From: Candidatus Coatesiibacteriota bacterium
GTDB taxonomy: Bacteria > B130-G9
DNA length: 19,355 bases
NCBI GenBank assembly: GCA_016929465.1
Contig: JAFGIT010000329.1
Coordinates: 1-19,355 of the forward strand
Direction: 5' to 3'
The position numbers and the translations under genes are program-made. This document shows, piece by piece, positions 1 to 6,747 of the stretch (positions are counted from its first letter, which is position 1; each line of letters begins with the position of its first letter). Below the pieces are notes generated by a model. It made no database searches. It was not told where the DNA came from and saw only the letters and a program-made list of their open reading frames with translations.

Positions 1-44
1 GAGGCTCAACACGACTATTAAGCGAATGGTATAGACGCATCACA

Positions 45-68
45 GGGAACATGCAAGGGAACATACAA
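45..68. repeat. 12-bp tandem repeat, two units
   Basis: GGGAACATGCAA at 45-56 is followed directly by GGGAACATACAA at 57-68, with one mismatch between the units. It is non-coding as far as I can see and its function is unknown. Confidence 0.6.
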
Positions 69-95
69 GGATGAAAATGGCAGAGGGTATGGGAC

Positions 96-119
96 GTCCA
101 TTGAGTCCATTGAGTCCAT
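96..119. repeat. 9-bp-period array with GTCCAT core
   Basis: GTCCATTGA occurs at 96-104 and 105-113, and the core GTCCAT returns at 114-119, so the period is exactly nine. The same core and period occur at 14273-14308, which makes this a dispersed short array and not a chance local duplication. Confidence 0.65.
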
Positions 120-204
120 CAGCCCCCGCTACCCGAAGCGGCTGGAATTCTCCGCATCCCGGCCGGCATCTAATCTGGTGGCCCGACCGCCGCTCTAATC
201 AATA

Positions 205-239
205 CTTCATCCTTCATCATTCCGCCTTCATCCTTACGG
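205..239. repeat. 7-bp-period degenerate array
   Basis: CTTCATC stands at 205-211, 212-218 and 226-232. The diverged heptamers ATTCCGC (219-225) and CTTACGG (233-239) sit in the same register. The array therefore has five units of seven bases, three of them identical. It ends about a dozen bases before the -35 element of the promoter at 251-279. Confidence 0.6.
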
Positions 240-250
240 AGTCCTCGCGC

Positions 251-279
251 TTGACAATGAACCGGCCCATATTTACTAT
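251..279 (+). promoter_or_regulatory. Sigma70-type promoter for the pentapeptide-repeat gene
   Basis: A consensus -35 TTGACA (251-256), a 17-base spacer and a -10 TACTAT (274-279, four of six consensus positions) form a well-spaced housekeeping-type promoter. Transcription would begin near 286, leaving a leader of about 75 bases before the start codon at 363. It was called by pattern only. Confidence 0.5.
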
Positions 280-362
280 CTTATCGCATAATTTGAGCCG
301 CAGATTGGCCGTTGGTGCGAGACGCACGGCCCATAACATAAGACCGCTTCGAAAGGCGTTTA

Positions 363-1028
363 ATGAGCGAGTTGGGTCGCGAGGAGATACTCAACAGGGT
401 CGCCAAGGGCAAGAGTCTGCAAGGACTTGATCTATCAAAGGCGAACCTCGTCGAGGTGGACCTGACTGGCGTCAGCCTTCAGGGGTGCAGCCTCGAGGGA
501 GCGAATTTCTACGGTTCGATACTCGAGAGAACCGACTTCTCCGGAGCGTCGCTCTCTGGCGCCGACTTCTACAAGGCCGACCTTCAGGGCGCCAGATTGA
601 TGGGAGCAACTCTCACCAGGGCTCGGTTGAAAGACTGCGACCTCAGCGAGGCCAACCTATCCGGGGCCAACCTTTCGAATGCGAACCTGGAGTGGGCAGA
701 CCTAAAGTCTGCCGATATGACCGGCACGAATCTCGAGCGATGCAATCTCTATCAGGCGAACATGAAGCGTGCAAATCTGACCGGCGCTGATTTCAGGGGC
801 GCGAGTTTCGAGAATGCGAATCTCAAGGGCGCCATATTGGTTGGGAGTGCAGGTCAGGTTTGTAGTTTCTACAGGGCGCGGCTCGCCTATGCCGACCTTG
901 AGGGAGCCAAACTTGACGGAGTGAATCTGAAGCAGGCAGATCTTTCCGGAACGAACTTCGAAGGTGTCTCTGGTCTGACGGCCGAGCAGATCGAATATGC
1001 TCGTTCGGGAGGGGCAAAGGGCCTGTAA
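363..1028 (+). CDS. Pentapeptide-repeat protein
   Basis: A 221-residue protein made almost entirely of A(N/D)LXX-type pentapeptide repeats from about residue 19 to 200, for example SKANL, EGANF, SGADF, KADLQ, SEANL, SGANL, SNANL and TGADF. The family folds as a right-handed quadrilateral beta-helix; some members mimic DNA and protect gyrase, but most have no known role and nothing here points to a specific partner. A short helical N-terminus precedes the repeats, and the end SGLTAEQIEYA is a common cap after such repeats. There is no signal peptide or membrane segment, so it is probably cytoplasmic. GAAAGG just upstream can serve as the ribosome site for the ATG at 363. The gap of 141 bases to the transketolase genes suggests a separate or loosely coupled unit. 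The family call is secure; the function is unknown. Confidence 0.9.
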   Translation: MSELGREEILNRVAKGKSLQGLDLSKANLVEVDLTGVSLQGCSLEGANFYGSILERTDFSGASLSGADFYKADLQGARLMGATLTRARLKDCDLSEANLSGANLSNANLEWADLKSADMTGTNLERCNLYQANMKRANLTGADFRGASFENANLKGAILVGSAGQVCSFYRARLAYADLEGAKLDGVNLKQADLSGTNFEGVSGLTAEQIEYARSGGAKGL

Positions 1029-1169
1029 TATTAGCCTTGTCTGATAGATTTAAGAGCAGGGCTTTGATTCGAGAAGCGGTTTGGTGTGACCATTAGGAAT
1101 GTATTTTTTCATTGTCCAGTATTGAATGCCAGCAGCCATAAGTGATAATTTGGTTTTGGGAATTTTCAA

Positions 1170-2018
1170 ATGGAATTAGCGGAGCAGAAACGACTTTATG
1201 ATTTAGCAAAAAAAGTCCGTGTCCTCATCCTGAATATGCTCACCAACGCAGGATCCGGACATACGGGAGGCTCACTCTCTGTCGTCGAGATACTCACTTA
1301 TCTCTACTACAGCAAGATGAAGCATAGGCCCAATGAACCAACTTGGCCGGAGAGAGACCGCCTGGTCCTGTCGAAGGGCCACGCGGCACCGTGCCTCTAT
1401 GTCCTGCTTTCGTTGAACGGATATTTCCCGCAGGAGGAGCTATTCAAGCTGCGTCGCATTGACGGCTCGCTTCAGGGGCATCCGGACTTCAAGCGCACGC
1501 CGGGTGTTGATGCTTCCACCGGTTCCCTCGGCCAGGGGCTTTCGGTGGCGAACGGGATTGCTCTCGGGCTTCGTCTTTCGGGGCGAGATTCGAGAGTATA
1601 TGCGGTCCTGGGCGACGGCGAGCTTCAGGAGGGCCAGGTCTGGGAGGCAGCGATGAGCGCCGCACATTACAAGCTGAGCAAGGTGCTGGCCTTTGTCGAT
1701 GCGAATGGGCTCCAGATCGATGGTCGCGTCGAGGACATTATGAATATCGAGCCAATCGTGGATAAGTGGCGGGCTTTTGGGTGGAATGCCCAGGAGATCG
1801 ACGGTCACGATTTCCAGGAGATCGACAATGCAGTCAAGAGAGCACAAGTATCAGATAACGGCAGGCCGAACGTCATAGTCGCCAGAACGACGAAGGGCAA
1901 GGGCATTTCGTTCATGGAGAACAATGTTCGCTATCACGGTGTAGCGCCAACGATGGACGAGCTTCGACGGGCAATGCAGGAGATCGGTGGCGAGGTTCTT
2001 ATTGAGGAGAAGAATTAA
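1170..2018 (+). CDS. tkt: Transketolase, N-terminal (TPP-binding) subunit
   Basis: This 282-residue protein is the pyrophosphate-binding half of a split transketolase, which moves two-carbon ketol units between sugar phosphates in the pentose phosphate pathway using thiamine diphosphate. Visible motifs are GHTGG (30-34), KGHAAP (69-74), HPD (104-106), STGSLGQGL (116-124) and the TPP motif GDG (148-150) ending at N179. A single-chain transketolase is roughly 650 residues; this protein stops after the first domain and the next gene supplies the rest. Its TAA stop shares one base with the ATG of that gene, so the halves are translationally coupled in stoichiometric amounts. A weak GGGA lies about ten bases before the ATG at 1170. 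Confidence 0.95.
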   Translation: MELAEQKRLYDLAKKVRVLILNMLTNAGSGHTGGSLSVVEILTYLYYSKMKHRPNEPTWPERDRLVLSKGHAAPCLYVLLSLNGYFPQEELFKLRRIDGSLQGHPDFKRTPGVDASTGSLGQGLSVANGIALGLRLSGRDSRVYAVLGDGELQEGQVWEAAMSAAHYKLSKVLAFVDANGLQIDGRVEDIMNIEPIVDKWRAFGWNAQEIDGHDFQEIDNAVKRAQVSDNGRPNVIVARTTKGKGISFMENNVRYHGVAPTMDELRRAMQEIGGEVLIEEKN

Positions 2019-2986
2019 TGGGACTTGGAGACCTGTGTGTCAGCAAAGATCTCGTGGGGCTCAGGGATGTCTATGCTGAGACATTGATCGAGATGGCAGA
2101 GGAGAATGAGAATATAGTGGTCCTCGATGCGGACCTGTCACAGTCAACGAGGACTGCCAGGTTCGCGGCTCGGTTTCCGGACCGCTTCTTCAATATGGGG
2201 ATATCCGAGCAGGACATGATTGGGACTGCTGCCGGCCTCGCCCTATCAGGCAAGATCCCATTTGTGAGCACATTTGCGATATTTGAGACCGGGCGCGCCT
2301 GGGAACAGATCCGGCTCTCCCTTTGTCTCTCCAAACTTCCTGTGAAGCTGGTTGCTAGCCACGGCGGTGTAACGGTCGGCGAGGACGGCGCTTCGCATCA
2401 CTGCATCGAGGATGCCGCGCTAATGCGCGCCCTTCCCAATATGACTGTGGTCATTCCAGCCGATTCGTGCGAGATGAAGAACATCCTGATCGAGAGCCTC
2501 TCGATGAAGGGACCGCTCTATGTCCGGGGATCCAGGGAGAAATTCCCAACCGTTCACTGCCCACCCATGAAGCCGCGAATCGGCAAGGCCTCCGTTCTCA
2601 AGGACGGCAAGGATATCGCCATAGTCGCCTGTGGGCTGATGGTGGATTTCTCGCTTCAGGCGGCTGAGATGTTGAAGCAGGACGGGATAGACGCTCGAGT
2701 GATAAGCATGGCCACTCTGAAGCCTATCGACGAGGAGACGATAGTCGCAGCTGCAAGGGAGACCGGGGCAATTGTGACCGTCGAGGAGCACTCGATAATC
2801 GGTGGTCTCGGAAGTGCCGTCTGCGAGCTTCTGAGCGAGAAATGCCCCACACTCGTGAAGAGAATCGGGATCTATGACACGTTTGCCGCATCAGGTCTGC
2901 CATGCGAGTTGCTAAAGATGTGTGGTTTGACTCCGAAAGATATTAGGAGAAATGTCATCGAGATGCTGAACAAGCGGCACGTGTGA
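2018..2986 (+). CDS. tkt: Transketolase, C-terminal (Pyr and C-terminal domains) subunit
   Basis: A 322-residue partner of the preceding gene, carrying the pyrimidine-binding and C-terminal transketolase domains. GISEQDM (61-67) contains the glutamate (E64) that activates the thiamine aminopyrimidine ring. TFAIFETGRAWEQIR (85-99) and the histidine-bearing GEDGASHHCIEDA (121-133) are typical of the family. The C-terminal half has the alternating beta-alpha pattern of the domain (IAIVACGLMV, DARVISMATLKPID, TVEEHSIIGGLG). The ATG at 2018 is preceded by GGAGAAG inside the end of the upstream gene, which fits coupled translation. DXP synthase is related, but the split layout and the N-terminal partner favour transketolase. 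The active enzyme should be a heterotetramer. Confidence 0.94.
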   Translation: MGLGDLCVSKDLVGLRDVYAETLIEMAEENENIVVLDADLSQSTRTARFAARFPDRFFNMGISEQDMIGTAAGLALSGKIPFVSTFAIFETGRAWEQIRLSLCLSKLPVKLVASHGGVTVGEDGASHHCIEDAALMRALPNMTVVIPADSCEMKNILIESLSMKGPLYVRGSREKFPTVHCPPMKPRIGKASVLKDGKDIAIVACGLMVDFSLQAAEMLKQDGIDARVISMATLKPIDEETIVAAARETGAIVTVEEHSIIGGLGSAVCELLSEKCPTLVKRIGIYDTFAASGLPCELLKMCGLTPKDIRRNVIEMLNKRHV

Positions 2987-3066
2987 TGCTGCTGTCTTTT
3001 CTTGTGTATTTCGGAAAGCGGGTGTAGCGCCTTTTATCAAACCGTCCAATAGGTGAGGAACAAGCC

Positions 3067-4869
3067 ATGAAGAAAGCAATCGTTATCATTCTGATCCTGA
3101 TCGTCGTCGGTGCTGGGGTAGCATACTACATGACCCAGATGCGTGGTAAGGAGACCAGCCTGCTGCCTGGTCTGGGAACGACGAAGTCCACGAAGGCTGC
3201 GCCTGAGCCCAGCGGGCTCTTGACCTACATTCCGGACACGGCCGCCTTGTGCGTGTCATTTTCGGACATCGGCTCTCTGAAGACCTTGATAGAGAACAGC
3301 AACTACTACAAGACCCTTTCCTCGACGCCGGTCTGGCAGAAATGGACGTCCGAGATGGACATGCTGACGCAGATGGCCCTCAAGAACCGTCAATTGGAGG
3401 CAGGCGTCGAGAGCGAGCCCCCGGACCTGGGCCTCATCTGGAAGCTGTTGGGGGATGACATAGCAATTGCGTTCATGCCCGGGCTCGAGCCCGATGCCTG
3501 GACATTCGCGATGGTTGCGAAAGTGAAGGACGCTGCGAGTCTCACCAAGATAGTAACCTTCGTCAAAGACAGTGCAAAGGCCGAGGGGTTTGCTCTCACG
3601 GATGAAGAATACAAAGGCGAGACGGTCAGTAAGGGGGCCAGGTCTGAAGGTGTTGGAGAGTTCTATATCTGTGAAACCAACGGGATGCTGACCACATCGA
3701 CCGGGGTCGGCGCGATGCACTCCGTGTTGGACCTTATCTCTTCAGGAAAGCCGGAAGGCAGCCTCGCCGCAACGAAGGAGTATAAATCTCTCGCGGGTGA
3801 GCTGAAGGGAGGCCATTTAGGCGAGCTATACATGAAGCTCGGCACGAACATGAACTCGATGTTCACCTCATTGGCAGCCATGGAGGGAATGCCGGTCCAG
3901 ACAGGTGCCGATGGAGTGCCCAAGATGGCCGGAGACTCACTAACGCGGCTATATCTCAAGGACGGTCTGCAATTCGAGTCGTATTCGATGCTCGATACAG
4001 TCAAGAGCGACCCCAAGATCGTCAGCTTCTACAGATTTGAGCCCAATGATCTTCCGCTTCTTTCGGTTGTTCCGCAGGACTCGACGCTGGTATCAGTTCT
4101 CAACTGTCTAGATTCCAAGGCGGCCTATGAGATGGCCATCGACTCGGCCATGTCGCAGAATCCTATGGCCGCGGTGATGCTCTCCGGATTCATCACGGAA
4201 CTCGACAGGAAAATGGGTGTATCCCTGACAGAGGATATCCTGCCTGTTGTTGGTCCTGATGTCGCATTCTATTTCAAGGGGATGAGCTTCAAGCAGAATC
4301 TGCCCCTGCCGGAGTTCGGTTTCGCCTGCAACTCAAGCAATCCCAGCGTCCTATATAATGCATTCCCGAAGGTGGGGGACCACCTGCTGAGCTTCGCCGA
4401 GGATAAGGCTCCGGACGCCAAGCATGTCGATGAGGTCTATAGGGGATATCCGATACATCAGATAAAGCTGACCACACCGATAGGAGATATGAGCCTCGCG
4501 GCAGCCGTGGTTGACGACAAGTTCCTGATGGGCTTTGGCCGTGAGCAGGTCGATATGATGATCGACAGCCTTGATGGGGAGCACCCCAGGTTCAAGGACC
4601 AGGAGCAGTTCACTTCGATGAAGTCCAAGTATCCCGACAAGTCGAACCAAATCGTGTATATGGATTCCGAGTCTCTCTGGCGTCAGCTAAGGTCAACCAT
4701 CGAGCTCTACTCCCAGAGCTCGGATGCAGACCTGAAGGAGACCTTTGAGTTCGTCGATGTCCTGGTAAAGCCGATGAAGGCGATCCTCACCACATCCATT
4801 TACGAGCATCCGTCCGAGAATGTCGCTGCCCAGAGGACTTATGGGCACATTAAGATAGAGGCGGAATAA
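3067..4869 (+). CDS. Membrane-anchored DUF3352-like protein
   Basis: A 600-residue protein with one N-terminal transmembrane or uncleaved signal segment (about residues 4-23) and then a large soluble region, presumably outside the cytoplasmic membrane. The opening of the soluble part (LLTYIPDTAALCVSFSDIGS) and the later repetition of similar sub-blocks (LPLLSVVPQDSTLVSVLN near residue 330) match the style of DUF3352, whose members are large extracytoplasmic proteins of unknown function. No lipobox, enzyme motif or cysteine cluster is visible. GTGAGG stands about nine bases before the ATG. The next gene begins nine bases after the stop, so the two are probably co-transcribed. I recognise the family only by resemblance, and the function is unknown. 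Confidence 0.7.
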   Translation: MKKAIVIILILIVVGAGVAYYMTQMRGKETSLLPGLGTTKSTKAAPEPSGLLTYIPDTAALCVSFSDIGSLKTLIENSNYYKTLSSTPVWQKWTSEMDMLTQMALKNRQLEAGVESEPPDLGLIWKLLGDDIAIAFMPGLEPDAWTFAMVAKVKDAASLTKIVTFVKDSAKAEGFALTDEEYKGETVSKGARSEGVGEFYICETNGMLTTSTGVGAMHSVLDLISSGKPEGSLAATKEYKSLAGELKGGHLGELYMKLGTNMNSMFTSLAAMEGMPVQTGADGVPKMAGDSLTRLYLKDGLQFESYSMLDTVKSDPKIVSFYRFEPNDLPLLSVVPQDSTLVSVLNCLDSKAAYEMAIDSAMSQNPMAAVMLSGFITELDRKMGVSLTEDILPVVGPDVAFYFKGMSFKQNLPLPEFGFACNSSNPSVLYNAFPKVGDHLLSFAEDKAPDAKHVDEVYRGYPIHQIKLTTPIGDMSLAAAVVDDKFLMGFGREQVDMMIDSLDGEHPRFKDQEQFTSMKSKYPDKSNQIVYMDSESLWRQLRSTIELYSQSSDADLKETFEFVDVLVKPMKAILTTSIYEHPSENVAAQRTYGHIKIEAE

Positions 4870-4878
4870 AGCGCAAGA

Positions 4879-5661
4879 ATGAGAATCTGCGTCCTGGCAA
4901 GCGGCAGTTCCGGGAATTGCACGCTGCTCGAGTCTGGTGGAGCCCGCGTTCTGTTGGACGTCGGGCTTTCCTGGGTGCGAGTTGAGAGAGCTCTTCTTAG
5001 CGTCGACGTCGATCCCACATCGATAAATGCAATTGTGGTGACGCACGAGCATTCAGACCATTGCAAGGGCGTCGGCGTGGCCGCGCGGAAGCTGAAGTGC
5101 CCCGTTCACGTCAATGTCGAGACACTTGGCTTCATCGCCTCGAAGCTGGAGAACGTCGGCAGGAGACAGATCGTGCTCACGAAGGCCGGTGAGTCCTTCA
5201 TGATCGAGGACCTGGAGTTCACCCCCTTTCCGGTCCCGCATGACGCGGTGAATCCCGTCGGCTACGTAGTCCGGACGAACGGCCTCAAGGTGGGCGTTGC
5301 GACCGATTTGGGATATCCCACCAGCGTCGTAAAGCATTCACTGAAGGGCTGCAGAGCGCTCGTGCTCGAGTCGAATCACGACAGAGAGATGCTATTGAAT
5401 GGTCCCTACCCATTTGATCTGAAGCAGCGAATAGCAAGCAAGCGAGGTCATCTATCGAACGACCAATCTGCGGACCTGCTATCCGAGGTCATCCATGATG
5501 CGCTCGAGGTAGTGCTTCTCTCGCATATCAGTCAGGAGAATAACACCCGCGAGCTGGCCTTTAGCGTGGCCGCGAAGACCCTGAATGAACTCAATCGTCA
5601 GGATGTCACGATTGCAATGACCTATCAGGACCGCCCCAGCGATCTGGTTTCGATAGAGTAA
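4879..5661 (+). CDS. MBL-fold metallohydrolase, YycJ/WalJ-like
   Basis: This 260-residue protein has the metallo-beta-lactamase fold. The opening CVLASGSSGNCTLLESGG and the motif THEHSDHCKG (metal ligands H56, H58, D60, H61) are characteristic of the YycJ branch. Further likely ligands are the histidine in PVPHDA, the aspartate in VATDLG and the histidine in LLSHIS. There is no signal peptide, so it acts in the cytoplasm. Members of this branch are thought to be nucleases or phosphodiesterases; the substrate here cannot be read from sequence. It follows the DUF3352-like gene by nine bases without a strong ribosome site of its own, which suggests an operon. The domain call is firm; the specific activity is not. 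Confidence 0.88.
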   Translation: MRICVLASGSSGNCTLLESGGARVLLDVGLSWVRVERALLSVDVDPTSINAIVVTHEHSDHCKGVGVAARKLKCPVHVNVETLGFIASKLENVGRRQIVLTKAGESFMIEDLEFTPFPVPHDAVNPVGYVVRTNGLKVGVATDLGYPTSVVKHSLKGCRALVLESNHDREMLLNGPYPFDLKQRIASKRGHLSNDQSADLLSEVIHDALEVVLLSHISQENNTRELAFSVAAKTLNELNRQDVTIAMTYQDRPSDLVSIE

Positions 5662-5706
5662 GTCGATCGGCCAGGCGGCTACCCGGGTTTTTCCACAGCG
5701 GCTCAT

Positions 5707-5770
5707 GGTCCATAGGCTTGGCCTTTGGCCGGCACCTACGGCTACCCATGGTATGCCCCGTCGGGGCATT
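5707..5770. repeat. Dispersed intergenic repeat, copy 1
   Basis: A GC-rich block running from the GGTCCATAGG region through GGCTTGGCCTTTGGCC, CTACGGCTACCCATG and an ATGCCCC-gtc-GGGGCAT hairpin (stems 5753-5759 and 5763-5769). Copy 2 at 6504-6569 has the same blocks in the same order and orientation. About 63 bases further on, TACCT-CAATTTTGAGT (5833-5849, one variable base) also recurs at a matching distance after copy 2. It lies between the convergent hydrolase and glutaredoxin genes and may also end their transcripts, although no T-tract follows the hairpin. Confidence 0.7.
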
Positions 5771-5875
5771 CAAAGGCATCAACGCATATTTATTCGAGTT
5801 GACATCGTCCCCCAATCGAGCTTGAGATGGCCTACCTACAATTTTGAGTCAGCCGGCGGCTACCAGCCCATCGAA

Positions 5876-6226
5876 TCAGAGCTCTGCTGGCTCGTCATCT
5901 TCCTCGGGCGTGTCCTCGAGCGGGATGCTCATCTGCCTATCCCGAGAGAAAAGCGATCTGTTCTCTATCTCCGAGATTGCGTGCATAACTGCACGAAACC
6001 TGGTGACGACCTCTCCGTCCTGCCTGACGAGGAGAAGAACCGGCCAATGTGAGCTCACCAGGCCGTAGAATGCGGCCTCTGCGAGTCCCTTTGCTGTGGA
6101 CACATTATAGTATTTGAATGGGATATTACGGTCCTGCAGCCGTGATTTGGCGTCTGCACATTTTGGGCAGGTCGAACTCCCAAAGACTTTGAGTATCGGT
6201 ACTCCAGTATAAGAATCGTATGACAT
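5876..6226 (-). CDS. Glutaredoxin-like thiol-disulfide protein
   Basis: A 116-residue protein with a thioredoxin-type fold. Its beta strand PILKVFGS leads into the redox motif C20-P-K-C23, and a WP pair (61-62) followed by VLLLVRQDGEVV corresponds to the cis-proline region. It should reduce or form disulfides in the cytoplasm. From about residue 75 the match to glutaredoxin fades into a charged region ending in the acidic tail EDTPEEDDEPAEL, which is unusual. An in-frame GTG lies eight codons upstream (6250) with no ribosome site; I prefer the ATG at 6226, preceded by GGAG only three bases away and by GGAGGAG further up. It stands alone between two repeat-rich gaps, on the same strand as the motility operon but about 520 bases from it. 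The partner is unknown. Confidence 0.78.
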   Translation of the reverse strand: MSYDSYTGVPILKVFGSSTCPKCADAKSRLQDRNIPFKYYNVSTAKGLAEAAFYGLVSSHWPVLLLVRQDGEVVTRFRAVMHAISEIENRSLFSRDRQMSIPLEDTPEEDDEPAEL

Positions 6227-6371
6227 GGTCTCCAAACTCTCCTCCTTCACCGGATAAACTTAGTGAATCTCGTGCCGAGTTGTCAACCAGTCCATCAATG
6301 TGGATTTGACCTCAGATTGTAGGTAGATGCCAGAGTTCGATTATCGTCGATGAGCACGATCGATACAACGC

Positions 6372-6385
6372 CGCCCTTTAGGGCG
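6372..6385. repeat. Short hairpin (CGCCC/GGGCG)
   Basis: CGCCC (6372-6376) pairs with GGGCG (6381-6385) across TTTA, and the inner T and A can also pair. It sits a dozen bases before the next hairpin, and the pair looks like one module. Confidence 0.5.
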
Positions 6386-6397
6386 ACACGTGAATGG

Positions 6398-6417
6398 CCC
6401 CACGTTTCAACGTGGGG
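6398..6417. repeat. Perfect hairpin CCCCACGTT/AACGTGGGG
   Basis: Nine bases, CCCCACGTT (6398-6406), are exactly complementary to AACGTGGGG (6409-6417) with two bases between them; in practice the loop would open to four or more. There is no adjacent T-tract, so it is more likely a REP-type element than a terminator. Confidence 0.65.
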
Positions 6418-6439
6418 TAACGAGCCATCGACGACCTCT

Positions 6440-6486
6440 ACCTCCTCCTCGCGTCAATCGCTCCGCGATTGACGCGAGGAGGAGGT
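6440..6486. repeat. 47-base near-perfect palindrome (22-bp arms, 3-base centre)
   Basis: Positions 6440-6461 are exactly complementary to 6465-6486 around TCC (6462-6464). The arms comprise a CCTCCTCCTC end and a GCGTCAATCGC inner part. It is the longest inverted repeat noticed in the window. Four Ts follow on the plus strand, but no plus-strand gene ends nearby. Confidence 0.8.
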
Positions 6487-6503
6487 TTTGCTTTGGCTTC
6501 CGC

Positions 6504-6569
6504 GAATCCGTGGGCTTGGCCTTCGGCCTGCACTCCACGGCTACTCACATGATGCCCCGCTGGGGCATT
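6504..6569. repeat. Dispersed intergenic repeat, copy 2
   Basis: Same order of blocks as copy 1 at 5707-5770: ATCCGTGGGC, GGCTTGGCCTTCGGCC, CACGGCTACTCACATG and the hairpin ATGCCCC-gct-GGGGCAT (6552-6558 and 6562-6568). The loop differs from copy 1 while both stems are kept, which suggests that the structure matters. The shared distal motif lies at 6630-6646, 62 bases beyond the hairpin against 63 in copy 1. Confidence 0.7.
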
Positions 6570-6747
6570 GGCTGAGCAAACCAGATCAATTTGGATGGTA
6601 ATTCACTGAAATTAACACTGGCCCCGAATTACCTTCAATTTTGAGTTGCCCCTAGACTATTGTCAGTGTCTGCCGCGAATGGGGCCTCACGCGCAATCAC
6701 CCTTATGAGCCGCCTTTTGGTTGGCAACTACAGCCTCGTAGCGGGGG

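Larger units (their letters stand above)
1..362. other. Left-end region without a supportable gene
   Basis: No convincing coding sequence lies here. A plus-strand reading frame is open from base 1 to a TAA at 19-21, which could be the last six codons of a gene to the left, but that is too short to call. The 119-residue frame over 71-430 has no family signature and crosses the repeats and the start of the next gene, so I treat it as spurious. The stretch does contain a 12-bp tandem repeat (45-68), a 9-bp-period array (96-119), a 7-bp-period array (205-239) and a promoter-like sequence (251-279) for the pentapeptide-repeat gene. Confidence 0.6.
6227..6747. other. Gene-free, hairpin-rich region between fliO and the glutaredoxin gene
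   Basis: No coding sequence is supportable in these 521 bases. They contain four inverted repeats within about 200 bases: 6372-6385, 6398-6417, the 47-base palindrome 6440-6486, and the hairpin of repeat copy 2 at 6552-6568. Direct motif TACCT-CAATTTTGAGT follows at 6630-6646, and an inverted relative (CTACCTACAAT on the minus strand) lies at 6311-6326. The rest (6227-6360, 6575-6747) shows nothing I can assign. None of the hairpins has a T-tract on the minus strand, so I cannot name the fliO terminator. Confidence 0.65.

Noticed and set aside
1-21. Six codons and a TAA, possibly the end of a gene to the left
   Set aside because: Too short to show any family or coding bias.
205-239. CRISPR-like array (also considered for 96-119, 14273-14308 and 19031-19057)
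   Set aside because: Units of 7 or 9 bases without spacers of repeat-like length, and no cas genes in the window.
71-430. 119-residue plus-strand frame
   Set aside because: It runs through tandem repeats and into the pentapeptide-repeat gene in another frame; no domain or plausible composition.
6227-6250. GTG start for the glutaredoxin-like gene at 6250
   Set aside because: No ribosome site before it; the ATG at 6226 places the first strand at the usual distance.
6440-6486. Long palindrome as a rho-independent terminator
   Set aside because: No T-tract on the minus strand where fliO is read; four Ts follow on the plus strand, but no plus-strand gene ends there.
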